Assembly: GCF_009831415.1 (NCBI RefSeq)
Contig: NZ_CP043727.1
Location: 1,550,001-1,614,000, forward strand
Direction of reading: 5' to 3'
Origin: Yersinia canariae
GTDB lineage: Bacteria > Pseudomonadota > Gammaproteobacteria > Enterobacterales > Enterobacteriaceae
DNA length: 64,000 nucleotides
The notes under the pieces were generated by a model. The model had not been told where the DNA came from and made no database searches. It saw only the letters and a list, made by a program, of their open reading frames with translations. Positions 47,339-56,448 of the stretch are shown piece after piece (within the stretch, counting starts at the first letter, position 1; each line of letters starts with the position of its first letter). Position numbers and translations under genes: made by a program.

Positions 47339-48553
47339 CTACTGGTGATATGTCTCGAGGAATCGCCCTAACTTACCCACTGCCATTTCCAACTCATCTA
47401 CGCGCGGTAATGTCACGATGCGCACATGATCCGGATATGGCCAGTTAAAGGCACTGCCTTGTACTAGCAAGACTTTTTCCTGTAACAACAGATCCAATAC
47501 CAATTTCTGGTCGTCATGCAGGTTAAAACGTTTCTGATCAATACGCGGGAACATGTATAACGCGCCTTGAGGTTTCACACAGGAAACACCTGGAATCTGA
47601 TTGATTAATTCCCAGGCGCGATCACGTTGTTCATATAAACGGCCACCCGGTTGGATAAATTCGCTAATACTCTGATAGCCACCCAGTGCCGTTTGGATAG
47701 CATGCTGCATTGGCACGTTAGCGCACAAGCGCATTGATGCCAGCATTTCCAAACCTTCAATGTATCCTTTGGCGTGCTTTTTCGGCCCATTCAACACCAT
47801 CCAGCCCTGACGGAAACCGGCAACGCGGTAGGTCTTGGACAGGCCATTGAATGTCACCGTCAGCAAATCAGGCGCCAGAGCAGCAATAGAATGATGCTGG
47901 GCTTCGTCATATAAAATCTTATCGTAGATCTCATCGGCGAAAATAATCAGGTCATTCTGGCGGGCGATTTCGACAATCTCTAGCAACAGTTCTTTGCTGT
48001 AGACGGCACCCGTTGGGTTGTTGGGGTTGATAATCACTATTCCGCGGGTGCGAGGGGTGATTTTACTGCGAATATCATCTAAGTCGGGGAACCAGCCTGA
48101 CTCTTCATCACACATATAATGCACGGCTTTACCACTTGAAAGTGATACTGCCGCTGTCCATAACGGATAGTCGGGGGCCGGTACCAGCATTTCATCGCCA
48201 AGGTTTAGCAATGCTTGCATGGACTGTACGATCAGCTCAGAAACACCGTTCCCAATGTAGATATCCTCGACAGTCAGGTCGCGTATATCGCGGGCCTGAT
48301 AGTGCTGCATAATGGCTTTGCGCGCCGAAAATAGGCCTTTGGAGTCGCAATAGCCCTGGGCAGTCGGCAAATTACGGATCACATCCACCAGAATTTCATC
48401 CGGTGCATCGAAACCAAATGGGGCAGGGTTGCCAATATTCAGTTTCAGAACCTTGTTACCTTCTTCTTCAAGACGCTTAGCTTCTTTTAGCACTGGGCCA
48501 CGAATGTCATAACAAACGTTGTCCAGTTTGCTGGATTTCTCAATGGGGGACAT
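47339..48553 (-). CDS. alaA: Alanine transaminase AlaA
   Basis: PLP-dependent aminotransferase that makes alanine from pyruvate and glutamate. The 404-residue protein (formerly yfbQ) has NPNNPTGAVYSK and the PLP lysine in NGLSKTYRVAGFRQGW. The start giving MSPIEKSSKLDNVCYDIRGP matches E. coli; the open frame 21 codons longer is not supported. It is divergent from lrhA across about 900 bp that contain tandem and inverted repeats. Confidence 0.97.
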   Translation of the reverse strand: MSPIEKSSKLDNVCYDIRGPVLKEAKRLEEEGNKVLKLNIGNPAPFGFDAPDEILVDVIRNLPTAQGYCDSKGLFSARKAIMQHYQARDIRDLTVEDIYIGNGVSELIVQSMQALLNLGDEMLVPAPDYPLWTAAVSLSSGKAVHYMCDEESGWFPDLDDIRSKITPRTRGIVIINPNNPTGAVYSKELLLEIVEIARQNDLIIFADEIYDKILYDEAQHHSIAALAPDLLTVTFNGLSKTYRVAGFRQGWMVLNGPKKHAKGYIEGLEMLASMRLCANVPMQHAIQTALGGYQSISEFIQPGGRLYEQRDRAWELINQIPGVSCVKPQGALYMFPRIDQKRFNLHDDQKLVLDLLLQEKVLLVQGSAFNWPYPDHVRIVTLPRVDELEMAVGKLGRFLETYHQ

Positions 48554-48657
48554 AAAAAATTGAGCCTTTTGCTGGTAAAAGCGTGTCCTCAGCGTGGAAC
48601 ACTGCAAGGTATCCAATGTACTCCGACGCTGTTGATTTTTGAAGTTCTATGCACATC

Positions 48658-48720
48658 TTTAGTGCAAATGACTACTGATTTAGTGCAAATGACTATTGAT
48701 TTAGTGCAAATAACTACTGA
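48658..48720. repeat. Three 21-bp tandem repeats upstream of alaA
   Basis: Units starting TTTAGTGCAAATGACTA at 48658 and 48679, and TTTAGTGCAAATAACTA at 48700, each 21 bp and ending CTGA or TTGA. Only two positions vary. They lie about 105 bp before the alaA start, on the side of its promoter. Confidence 0.95.
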
Positions 48721-48884
48721 GCGAAAAGTGCAGGTGATATTGACGGTGTTTTTGCCCTCAAATCCACCCGGTGATGTTTGATTGATGAGTTTGTCTGAAG
48801 CTTTCTTCTGGCAGATTTGGCCAGTTGTGCACAACAACAAAAAGAGTTTTTGAGAAAAATTGAGACCTGTTTTCTGTTGTGTAA

Positions 48885-48912
48885 TGACAGAACAAAAGAG
48901 AGTGTTCTGTCA
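48885..48912. promoter_or_regulatory. Perfect 9-bp inverted repeat in the alaA-lrhA gap
   Basis: TGACAGAAC at 48885-48893 and GTTCTGTCA at 48904-48912 are exact inverses, separated by ten bases. The 19-bp centre-to-centre spacing is close to two helical turns and fits a dimeric regulator site; an RNA hairpin is the alternative. Confidence 0.6.
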
Positions 48913-49455
48913 CCCAATGTTGCGTGTTTTAATGACATAGATCTGAATTCAACAGTTTATATCATCATACATATAGAGAGGGACAAAAATAGGCAGATTT
49001 GTAAATAGGAAAACTATTAAGGAAATCTAATCTTAATCTTGTAAATTCTTATCGAGCATAAAATGTTAATAGTTGAAATTGCTGAATTAAATAGAAAGTG
49101 CAGAGAGAGATACATTGATATTTTTTAATATTTTTCTAAAGATGAGTTTTGATGAGTTAATTAAAATAGAGGCATAAATTTTATAAAAGCCTCGATAAAT
49201 CAGCGCTTCTAAAGGAAAAAATCTTCATTTATCGAAGATTTAGCTCTTTTCTATGACCTCACTCACAAACAAATACAGAATTCAGCCAATAGTTTTTTTT
49301 AAAAAGAGATAGCGGTAACGAAATATAAGTAAATTTTTTGCCCTACTCGAATGAGTGGGGTACTGTCATACTTAGCGTTGTCCCTTATTGATGGCGCTAA
49401 TACATAAACACCAGGGTAGTTTGTAATTAGAATTCAAAAAAGTGAAGAATACACT

Positions 49456-50388
49456 ATGACAAATGCAAATCGTCCGATAATTAATCTCGACCTCGATCTG
49501 CTTAGAACCTTTGTAGCTGTTGCTGACTTGAATACTTTCGCCTCTGCTGCGGCGGCGGTTTGTCGAACACAGTCAGCAGTTAGCCAACAAATGCAACGGT
49601 TAGAACAGTTAGTTGGTAAGGAGTTATTTGCCCGTCACGGGCGTAACAAATTATTGACTGAACATGGTCTCCAGTTACTTGGCTATGCCAGAAAAATCTT
49701 GCGTTTCAATGATGAAGCTTGTACGTCACTTATGTATAGCAATGTAGAAGGGGCACTTATTATTGGCGCATCTGATGATACTGCCGATACGCTGCTGCCT
49801 TTCTTATTAAACCGAGTGGCTACGCTATATCCTCGGCTGGCAATTGATGTGCGGGTGAAACGTAGCCCACTCATCGCTGACATGCTGAGTCATGGCGAAG
49901 TGGATCTGGCTATTACAACAGCCAAGGTCGACACTCATCCTCATGTGATTTTAAGAACATCGCCGACACTTTGGTATTGTTCCGCTGATTATCAGTTTCA
50001 GCCCGGCGAATCAGTACCTTTAGTTGTTATGGATGAGCCAAGCCCATTCCGAGATATGGCCATTGAGCATCTGACCAGAGCCGGGATAGCATGGCGTATC
50101 GCCTATGTAGCCTCTTCGCTTTCTGCCATTCGAGCGGCAGTTAGAGCAGGGCTGGGGATCACTGCCAGACCCATAGAGATGATGAGTCCTGATTTGCGCG
50201 TATTGGGTGAAACAGAAGGCCTACCTCGCCTACCTGAAACTCATTATTCATTATGCAAAGACAGTCAGTGTAGCAATGAGTTGGCCTTGGCTATTTTTGA
50301 TGCTATGCAGACAGGCCATCAACATGGTTTGCAACCCGGTGCGGATTTAATGCTAGATTCTGATTATTTGATAGACGATCAAAGTTAA
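49456..50388 (+). CDS. lrhA: LysR-type regulator LrhA
   Basis: LysR-family regulator of 310 residues. The N-terminal winged helix is [20 protein letters not shown] with [20 protein letters not shown], followed by a substrate-binding domain. It aligns with E. coli LrhA and is in the same position between alaA and nuo. LrhA represses flhDC (flagella and motility) and controls type 1 fimbriae in E. coli; its Yersinia relative RovM controls virulence genes with opposite effect on RovA. RovM is the name used in Yersinia pseudotuberculosis. A terminator follows at 50413-50438. Confidence 0.94.
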   Translation: MTNANRPIINLDLDLLRTFVAVADLNTFASAAAAVCRTQSAVSQQMQRLEQLVGKELFARHGRNKLLTEHGLQLLGYARKILRFNDEACTSLMYSNVEGALIIGASDDTADTLLPFLLNRVATLYPRLAIDVRVKRSPLIADMLSHGEVDLAITTAKVDTHPHVILRTSPTLWYCSADYQFQPGESVPLVVMDEPSPFRDMAIEHLTRAGIAWRIAYVASSLSAIRAAVRAGLGITARPIEMMSPDLRVLGETEGLPRLPETHYSLCKDSQCSNELALAIFDAMQTGHQHGLQPGADLMLDSDYLIDDQS

Positions 50389-50412
50389 ACATTTATTCAC
50401 CAAAATCATGAT

Positions 50413-50438
50413 AAGCCCCTAATTATAGGGGCTTTTTT
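50413..50438 (+). terminator. Terminator after lrhA
   Basis: AAGCCCCT at 50413-50420 pairs with AGGGGCTT at 50427-50434 over AATTAT, followed by a run of T to 50438. Confidence 0.9.
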
Positions 50439-51064
50439 ATTTCTATTTTTTGTGAAAAGCCTGTTTTACCTTGTTCAGTTTAATTTAATGGGCCAAACGC
50501 CGTTTTATTTTATTTATAGGTGCTTATCGCGAGTAGATAGTAGACAATAAGCCTGATTAATATTGTGGTTAATAAGATGATTCATTATTCGCCACTTATA
50601 TTTTATTAAAACACCATTTCATTATTTATAAATAATAAATTACAACTTTTCGTGTCGAATATTTACGAAATAACACTCAAAACGTGTTCTGGATCAAAAA
50701 AATACCCCTAGCTAGTGAGTGGAAGAACCGGTTATTCCTGAGACAATGGTATAGTTAGTAAGAACTATCCATGTTGGTTTATATGTGTATGTTCTCACTT
50801 AACAAATTACTGACTCGATTTAGCTTACAGCTTCGCACCAAATGTTAAGTAAGATCGTGCGTTTGTAAATTAATCTGTAGTTACTTTTGTCAAAGTTGAC
50901 AAAAGGTTACTGAAAGGAGTAAAAAGCCCACAGTAAAACACTGGCTAAACAGTTATTAAAACAGTGTGTTTTGTGTGGTTTTTATCCTTCCCTTTGAATC
51001 GATGTGGTGCACTAACTGCCAACACAAGAGCAGGATGTCCGACGCCACTTTTGATGAGTAAGCA
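50439..51064 (+). promoter_or_regulatory. nuo operon promoter and leader region
   Basis: About 625 bp of AT-rich non-coding sequence before nuoA. In E. coli the corresponding region is controlled by ArcA, NarL, Fnr, IHF and Fis. Here I can point to a TACCCCT heptamer near 50702 that fits the NarL heptamer form, and to the palindrome at 50884-50905. An inverted pair AACACTG/CAGTGT around 50937-50977 could form a leader hairpin. No gene is seen. Confidence 0.55.
50884..50905. promoter_or_regulatory. Perfect palindrome in the nuo leader
   Basis: CTTTTGTCAA at 50884-50893 and TTGACAAAAG at 50896-50905 are exact inverses separated by AG. With only two bases between arms, it is better suited to a DNA-binding dimer than to an RNA hairpin. 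It lies about 160 bp before the nuoA start. The binder is unknown. Confidence 0.7.
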
Positions 51065-51523
51065 ATGAGTATGTCAACAACCACTGAAGTTATCGCTCAT
51101 CATTGGGCGTTCGCTGTATTCCTGATCGGCGCAATCGGGCTGTGCGGTTTGATGCTGCTAGGTGCGTTCTTCCTGGGTGGGAGAGCTCGGGCCCGTGCCA
51201 AAAACGTCCCTTATGAGTCAGGTATTGATTCAGTAGGCTCCGCGCGTATGCGCCTGTCTGCTAAGTTTTATCTGGTCGCCATGTTCTTCGTGATTTTCGA
51301 TGTTGAAGCCCTGTACCTGTATGCGTGGTCAATCTCTATTCGTGAGAGCGGCTGGGTAGGCTTTATCGAAGCAACCATTTTCATTTTGGTGCTCTTGGCT
51401 GGTTTGGTTTATCTGGTGCGTATCGGCGCTCTGGATTGGACTCCTACGCGTTCTAATCGTCGTGTGAGCAAACCGAGCATAGTCAAATACGCCAGCAGTC
51501 ATCCAGATATACCCAAGAACTAG
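51065..51523 (+). CDS. nuoA: NADH-quinone oxidoreductase subunit A
   Basis: Small membrane subunit of complex I, 152 residues, three spans. Near-identical to E. coli NuoA up to [13 protein letters not shown]. Conserved segments: [20 protein letters not shown] and [14 protein letters not shown]. The final codons (about DIPKN and the stop) are read from the start of an ERIC repeat at 51508-51648, which replaces the native C-terminal end. First gene of the nuo operon. Confidence 0.96.
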   Translation: MSMSTTTEVIAHHWAFAVFLIGAIGLCGLMLLGAFFLGGRARARAKNVPYESGIDSVGSARMRLSAKFYLVAMFFVIFDVEALYLYAWSISIRESGWVGFIEATIFILVLLAGLVYLVRIGALDWTPTRSNRRVSKPSIVKYASSHPDIPKN

Positions 51524-51648
51524 GTGTTGCCAGGCGGCAAGCGGATGAATTCCGATAAACTTATCGATAAGTAAGATTGACTACAGATAAGTGATTCGGA
51601 TTAGGACGCACAGCTAACAACCCTGCGACTCCAAGTACAAAAGGTATA
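51508..51648. repeat. Full-length ERIC-type repeat between nuoA and nuoB
   Basis: 141 bp from TATACCC to GGTATA with inverted ends (TATACCCAAG at the left; inverse of the right end TATACCTTTTGTACTTGG). The middle has CTTATCGATAAGTAAG, corresponding to the known ERIC central region, in diverged form. It overlaps the nuoA stop and ends 29 bp before nuoB. Confidence 0.88.
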
Positions 51649-51677
51649 GTGGTCAATAAATACAGCGAGGCATTAAC

Positions 51678-52355
51678 ATGGACTATACGCTCACCCGCAT
51701 AGACCCTAACGGTGAGAATGACCGTTACCCCCTGCAAACTCAGGAAACCGTCAGCGGCGATCCTCTCGAGCAACATGTCCACCGTAGTGTTTACATGGGT
51801 AAACTTGAGAACGCCATGCATGACATGGTGAATTGGGGGCGTAAAAACTCTCTTTGGCCGTATAACTTCGGTCTTTCCTGCTGTTATGTGGAGATGGTGA
51901 CCTCGTTCACCGCCGTACATGACGTAGCACGTTTCGGTGCAGAAGTATTGCGTGCCTCCCCACGTCAGGCCGATTTTATGGTGGTGGCCGGTACCTGCTT
52001 TACCAAAATGGCTCCAGTTATTCAGCGTTTGTATGAACAAATGTTGGAACCAAAATGGGTTATTTCCATGGGCGCCTGTGCTAACTCTGGCGGCATGTAC
52101 GACATCTATTCCGTAGTACAAGGCGTGGATAAATTCATACCGGTAGACGTGTATATTCCAGGCTGCCCACCGCGCCCGGAAGCCTACATGCAAGCTTTGT
52201 TGCTGCTACAGGAATCTATCGGTAAAGAGCGCCGTCCTCTCTCTTGGGTTGTGGGTGATCAAGGTGTTTATCGCGCCAATATGCAGCCGGAAAGAGAACG
52301 TAAGCATGCTGAACGAATTGCAGTAACTAACCTGCGTACACCTGACGAAATCTAA
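51678..52355 (+). CDS. nuoB: NADH-quinone oxidoreductase subunit B
   Basis: Holds the N2 iron-sulfur cluster next to the quinone site. 225 residues. Cluster cysteines are seen in [16 protein letters not shown] and PGCPPRPEA. Begins [15 protein letters not shown] after GCGAGG. It is separated from nuoA by the ERIC repeat and from nuoCD by 138 bp that include a short direct repeat CAGTGTGGTGAA. Confidence 0.97.
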   Translation: MDYTLTRIDPNGENDRYPLQTQETVSGDPLEQHVHRSVYMGKLENAMHDMVNWGRKNSLWPYNFGLSCCYVEMVTSFTAVHDVARFGAEVLRASPRQADFMVVAGTCFTKMAPVIQRLYEQMLEPKWVISMGACANSGGMYDIYSVVQGVDKFIPVDVYIPGCPPRPEAYMQALLLLQESIGKERRPLSWVVGDQGVYRANMQPERERKHAERIAVTNLRTPDEI

Positions 52356-52493
52356 CACTGCTTAAGTGTAAGGTTTTGGTACGTAAGTGATTTGTTTTTG
52401 GAGAGAACCGTTTTTCTTCCAGAACATGTGTGCGGCAAATGACCACAAAATGACACATTCAGTGTGGTGAAAAAACAGTGTGGTGAATAAATA

Positions 52494-54290
52494 ATGACCG
52501 ATTTAACGACGTCCGACAGCACTCAGCCAGCATGGCAAACCCGAGATCATCTTGATGATCCGGTAATTGGTGAGCTGTCGAACCGTTTTGGGCCAGAGGC
52601 CTTTGTTGTTCAAGCGACTCGTACCGGCATGCCCGTGGTATGGGTGAAGCGTGAGCAATTACTGGAAGTAATGTCGTTTCTGAGAAAACAACCGAAGCCG
52701 TATGTCATGCTGTTTGACCTGCATGGTGTAGATGAACGCCTTCGTACCCACCGCCAGGGCCTCCCTGATGCGGATTTTTCTGTTTTCTATCATCTGCTTT
52801 CCATCGAACGCAACCGCGACATCATGCTGAAAGTGGCACTGTCTGAAAAAGACTTACACGTGTCCACAGCGACCAAGATTTTCCCTAATGCCAACTGGTA
52901 TGAGCGCGAAACTTGGGAAATGTTCGGTATTACCTTTGATGGTCACCCACATCTGACGCGCATCATGATGCCGCAGACTTGGGAAGGTCACCCGCTGCGT
53001 AAAGATTACCCAGCCCGTGCCACTGAGTTCGATCCCTTTGTGCTGACAAAGCAGAAAGAAGATCTGGAAATGGAATCACTGACTTTCAAACCTGAAGATT
53101 GGGGCATGAAGCGCGGGACCGAAAATGAGGACTTTATGTTCCTTAACCTCGGCCCGAACCACCCCTCCTCACATGGTGCGTTCCGCATTGTGTTGCAGTT
53201 GGATGGTGAAGAGATTGTCGACTGCGTGCCAGATGTGGGTTACCACCACCGTGGCGCGGAGAAGATGGGCGAGCGCCAGTCCTGGCACAGCTACATTCCA
53301 TATACCGACCGTATTGAATATCTTGGCGGCTGCGTTAACGAAATGCCTTATGTGCTGGCAGTTGAAAAACTGGCCGGTATCGAAGTGCCGGATCGCGTTA
53401 AAACCATTCGCGTCATGCTGTCTGAGTTGTTCCGCATCAACAGCCACTTACTGTACATCAGTACCTTTATCCAAGACGTCGGCGCAATGACGCCGGTGTT
53501 CTTTGCTTTTACCGATCGTCAGAAAGTGTACGATTTAGTTGAAGCTATCACCGGTTTCCGTATGCACCCGGCTTGGTTCCGTATTGGTGGTGTTGCACAC
53601 GACCTGCCACGTGGTTGGGAACGTCTGCTGCGTGACTTCCTTGACTGGATGCCAAAACGTCTTGATTCCTACGTCAAAGCAGCTTTAGAGAACAGCATTC
53701 TGAAAGGGCGTTCTATCGGTGTTGCTGCCTATAATTCCAAAGAAGCGCTGGAATGGGGTGTGACGGGGGCGGGCTTACGCGCTACTGGCGTTGAGTTTGA
53801 CGTGCGTAAATGGCGTCCTTACTCCGGTTATGAGAACTTCGATTTCGAAGTGCCCGTCGGTAACAACGGTGACTGTTATGACCGCGTGATGCTGAAAGTG
53901 GAAGAGTTGCGCCAAAGTCTGCGCATTCTGGAGCAATGTTATAAAAACATGCCAGAAGGCCCGTTCAAGGCCGATCACCCACTGACGACTCCGCCGCCGA
54001 AAGAACGCACGCTTCAACATATCGAAACGCTAATCACTCACTTCCTGCAAGTTTCATGGGGCCCAGTGATGCCAGCTAACGAATCATTCCAAATGGTTGA
54101 AGCGACCAAAGGGATCAACAGCTACTATCTGACCAGTGATGCCAGCACCATGAGCTATCGCACCCGGATACGTACTCCAAGCTATGCCCATTTGCAGCAG
54201 ATCCCATCGGTTATCCGTGGCAGCCTGGTATCTGACCTGATTGTCTATCTGGGCAGTATCGATTTTGTAATGTCTGATGTGGACCGCTAA
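52494..54290 (+). CDS. nuoC: NADH-quinone oxidoreductase fused subunit CD
   Basis: Fusion of the 30-kDa (NuoC) and 49-kDa (NuoD) subunits, 598 residues, the usual state in enterobacteria. NuoC part: residues about 30-190 ([19 protein letters not shown]). NuoD part: from about 205 ([35 protein letters not shown]), with the quinone-site region at the junction with NuoB. It is followed after two bases by nuoE. Confidence 0.97.
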   Translation: MTDLTTSDSTQPAWQTRDHLDDPVIGELSNRFGPEAFVVQATRTGMPVVWVKREQLLEVMSFLRKQPKPYVMLFDLHGVDERLRTHRQGLPDADFSVFYHLLSIERNRDIMLKVALSEKDLHVSTATKIFPNANWYERETWEMFGITFDGHPHLTRIMMPQTWEGHPLRKDYPARATEFDPFVLTKQKEDLEMESLTFKPEDWGMKRGTENEDFMFLNLGPNHPSSHGAFRIVLQLDGEEIVDCVPDVGYHHRGAEKMGERQSWHSYIPYTDRIEYLGGCVNEMPYVLAVEKLAGIEVPDRVKTIRVMLSELFRINSHLLYISTFIQDVGAMTPVFFAFTDRQKVYDLVEAITGFRMHPAWFRIGGVAHDLPRGWERLLRDFLDWMPKRLDSYVKAALENSILKGRSIGVAAYNSKEALEWGVTGAGLRATGVEFDVRKWRPYSGYENFDFEVPVGNNGDCYDRVMLKVEELRQSLRILEQCYKNMPEGPFKADHPLTTPPPKERTLQHIETLITHFLQVSWGPVMPANESFQMVEATKGINSYYLTSDASTMSYRTRIRTPSYAHLQQIPSVIRGSLVSDLIVYLGSIDFVMSDVDR

Positions 54291-54292
54291 TT

Positions 54293-54856
54293 ATGAGCAA
54301 CCAAAAAGAGACTCAGGATCATAACGAAAGCCAAAATGTGGCGAATCTGGCAGTCAATGCGGCTGAACCGGTGACCACGACTGACGTTTTCGAGTTGAGC
54401 GCTGAAGAACGTGATGCTATCGAGCATGAAAAGCACCATTATGAAGATGCTCGCGCTGCCTCAATCGAAGCACTGAAAATTGTGCAAAAACAACGCGGTT
54501 GGGTGCCGGATGGGGCGATTCATGCCATTGCTGAAGTGCTGGGTATCCCGGCCAGTGATGTTGAAGGGGTTGCCACATTCTACAGCCAGATCTTCCGCCA
54601 ACCTGTTGGGCGTCATGTTATCCGTTACTGTGACAGTGTGGTGTGCCACATCACCGGTTATCAGGGGATTCAAGCCGCGATTTCGAAAAAACTCAGTATT
54701 CAGCCGGGTCAGACGACCTTTGATGGCCGCTTCACACTGCTGCCAACCTGCTGCTTAGGTAACTGCGATCGCGGCCCGACCATGATGATCGATGACGATA
54801 CCCACAGCTACCTGAAACCTGAAGATATTGAGAAGTTACTGGAGCAATATCCATGA
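54293..54856 (+). CDS. nuoE: NADH-quinone oxidoreductase subunit E
   Basis: Carries the N1a [2Fe-2S] cluster, 187 residues. Cluster cysteines lie in YCDSVVCHI and LPTCCLGNC. The protein is about 21 residues longer at the N-terminus than E. coli NuoE (166), with a polar stretch [20 protein letters not shown] and then homology from [14 protein letters not shown]. It starts two bases after the nuoCD stop and overlaps nuoF by ATGA. Confidence 0.96.
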   Translation: MSNQKETQDHNESQNVANLAVNAAEPVTTTDVFELSAEERDAIEHEKHHYEDARAASIEALKIVQKQRGWVPDGAIHAIAEVLGIPASDVEGVATFYSQIFRQPVGRHVIRYCDSVVCHITGYQGIQAAISKKLSIQPGQTTFDGRFTLLPTCCLGNCDRGPTMMIDDDTHSYLKPEDIEKLLEQYP

Positions 54857-56220
54857 CAACTAACTCAGGTTTCACCAAAGAAATTGTTCGCACACCAGAG
54901 ATGCACCCGCTGACCTGGCGTTTACGTGATGACAAACAGCCAGTATGGCTGGATGAATATCGCAGCAAAACTGGCTATGCCGGTGCTGAAAAAGCCTTAA
55001 AAGGCATGGCGCCACCTGATGTTGTTAACTTGGTCAAAGACGCCGGTCTGAAAGGTCGTGGCGGTGCTGGCTTCTCCACTGGTTTGAAGTGGAGTCTGAT
55101 GCCAAAAGACGAAAGCATGAACATTCGGTATTTGCTGTGTAACGCCGATGAGATGGAGCCGGGCACCTATAAAGACCGCTTGCTGATGGAGCAATTGCCT
55201 CATTTGCTGGTGGAAGGGATGCTGATCAGCGCGTTTGCGCTAAAAGCCTATCGTGGCTACATCTTCTTGCGTGGCGAATATATCGAAGCTGCTGTGAACT
55301 TACGCCGTGCTATTGCTGAGGCCACAGAAGCTGGCTTGCTGGGCAAAAATATCATGGGCAGCGGCTTTGATTTTGAGCTGATTGTACATACCGGTGCTGG
55401 TCGTTATATCTGCGGTGAAGAAACTGCGCTGATTAACTCACTGGAAGGTCGCCGCGCCAATCCGCGCTCAAAACCGCCTTTCCCTGCCTCCTCCGGTGTG
55501 TGGGGTAAACCGACTTGCGTCAATAACGTTGAGACTCTCTGCAACGTTCCGGCCATTCTTGAGCATGGTGTGGAGTGGTATCAGGGGATTACTGCCGGTA
55601 AGAGTAACGATGCCGGTACCAAATTGATGGGCTTCTCTGGCCGGGTGAAAAATCCAGGTCTGTGGGAATTGCCGTTTGGTATCAGCGCGCGTGAAATTCT
55701 GGAAGATTACGCCGGCGGTATGCGCGATGGCCTGAAATTCAAAGCTTGGCAGCCGGGCGGGGCGGGTACTGACTTCCTGACCGCTGACCATCTGGATCTG
55801 CCGATGGACTTTGAGAATATCGCTAAAGCAGGCAGCCGCTTAGGGACTGCATTGGCAATGGCGGTAGACCACGAAATCGGTATGGTTCCACTAGTGCGCA
55901 ATCTGGAAGAGTTTTTTGCTCGTGAATCCTGCGGCTGGTGTACGCCTTGCCGCGATGGTTTGCCATGGAGTGTGAAGATCCTGCGAGCATTGGAGCGCGG
56001 CGAAGGTCAGCCGGGTGACATTGAGACGCTGGAACAGCTGTGCCGCTTCTTAGGGCCGGGCAAAACCTTCTGTGCTCACGCGCCGGGCGCGGTTGAACCA
56101 CTACAGAGTGCGATTAAATATTTCCGGGAAGAATTCGAAGCCGGGATCGCCGCTAAAGACTATGGCAACACCCGAGCCATAGCCGGTATTCAACCAAACC
56201 TCTTAAAAGCGCGCTGGTAG
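54853..56220 (+). CDS. nuoF: NADH-quinone oxidoreductase subunit F
   Basis: NADH-oxidising subunit with FMN and the N3 [4Fe-4S] cluster, 455 residues. NADH/FMN loop [16 protein letters not shown] and [13 protein letters not shown]3 cysteines in [10 protein letters not shown] and a further one in [11 protein letters not shown]. It overlaps nuoE by four bases. A 228-bp gap with hairpins follows before nuoG; in E. coli this gap is much shorter. Confidence 0.98.
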   Translation: MTTNSGFTKEIVRTPEMHPLTWRLRDDKQPVWLDEYRSKTGYAGAEKALKGMAPPDVVNLVKDAGLKGRGGAGFSTGLKWSLMPKDESMNIRYLLCNADEMEPGTYKDRLLMEQLPHLLVEGMLISAFALKAYRGYIFLRGEYIEAAVNLRRAIAEATEAGLLGKNIMGSGFDFELIVHTGAGRYICGEETALINSLEGRRANPRSKPPFPASSGVWGKPTCVNNVETLCNVPAILEHGVEWYQGITAGKSNDAGTKLMGFSGRVKNPGLWELPFGISAREILEDYAGGMRDGLKFKAWQPGGAGTDFLTADHLDLPMDFENIAKAGSRLGTALAMAVDHEIGMVPLVRNLEEFFARESCGWCTPCRDGLPWSVKILRALERGEGQPGDIETLEQLCRFLGPGKTFCAHAPGAVEPLQSAIKYFREEFEAGIAAKDYGNTRAIAGIQPNLLKARW

Positions 56221-56230
56221 CAGCATTGAC

Positions 56231-56254
56231 GCCCTTGCTGCTTTCAGCAGGGGC
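56231..56254 (+). other. Hairpin directly after nuoF
   Basis: GCCCTTGCTG at 56231-56240 pairs with CAGCAGGGGC at 56245-56254, one G-T pair, with a four-base loop CTTT. ATTTTTGA follows at 56259-56266, which makes it terminator-like in the middle of the operon. Confidence 0.75.
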
Positions 56255-56295
56255 CAGAATTTTTGATTAACGCTTGTAAACGAACCGGTTAAAGT

Positions 56296-56379
56296 CGTCG
56301 TGAGCGACGGTCAGACGAGGAAAAAATCAGAAAGAAAGCGGAGTTTACTCTGGTAAATGAGCATTTCGGGCTGATTTTT
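56296..56379 (+). other. Structured element in the nuoF-nuoG gap
   Basis: A CGTCG/CGACG hairpin (56296-56300 and 56305-56309) is followed by a large hairpin whose outer arms AAAAATCAG (56322-56330) and CTGATTTTT (56371-56379) are exact inverses, with a nested GTTTAC/GTAAAT pair. It looks like an inserted intergenic repeat rather than coding sequence. It is not ERIC-like in its ends. Confidence 0.55.
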
Positions 56380-56448
56380 GACGAAGTATCACCGAGCGCA
56401 ACAGACATTAAACGTGTTCACGCACAGGCCACTTGGAAGCATGCTGAT

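Larger units (their letters stand above)
48554..49455. promoter_or_regulatory. Long AT-rich alaA / lrhA divergent region
   Basis: About 900 bp with no convincing gene. Contents: a three-copy 21-bp tandem repeat (48658-48720), a perfect 9-bp inverted repeat (48885-48893 with 48904-48912), and a strongly AT-rich half (about 48985-49330) with a hairpin AAATCTTC/GAAGATTT at 49219-49226 and 49234-49241. A long leader before lrhA is known in E. coli. AT-richness makes H-NS binding plausible but unproven. Confidence 0.6.

Noticed and set aside
48554..49455. Small protein gene or sRNA in the alaA-lrhA gap
   Set aside because: Open frames are short, AT-driven and without ribosome-binding sites; no clear promoter-terminator pair for an sRNA was visible by eye.
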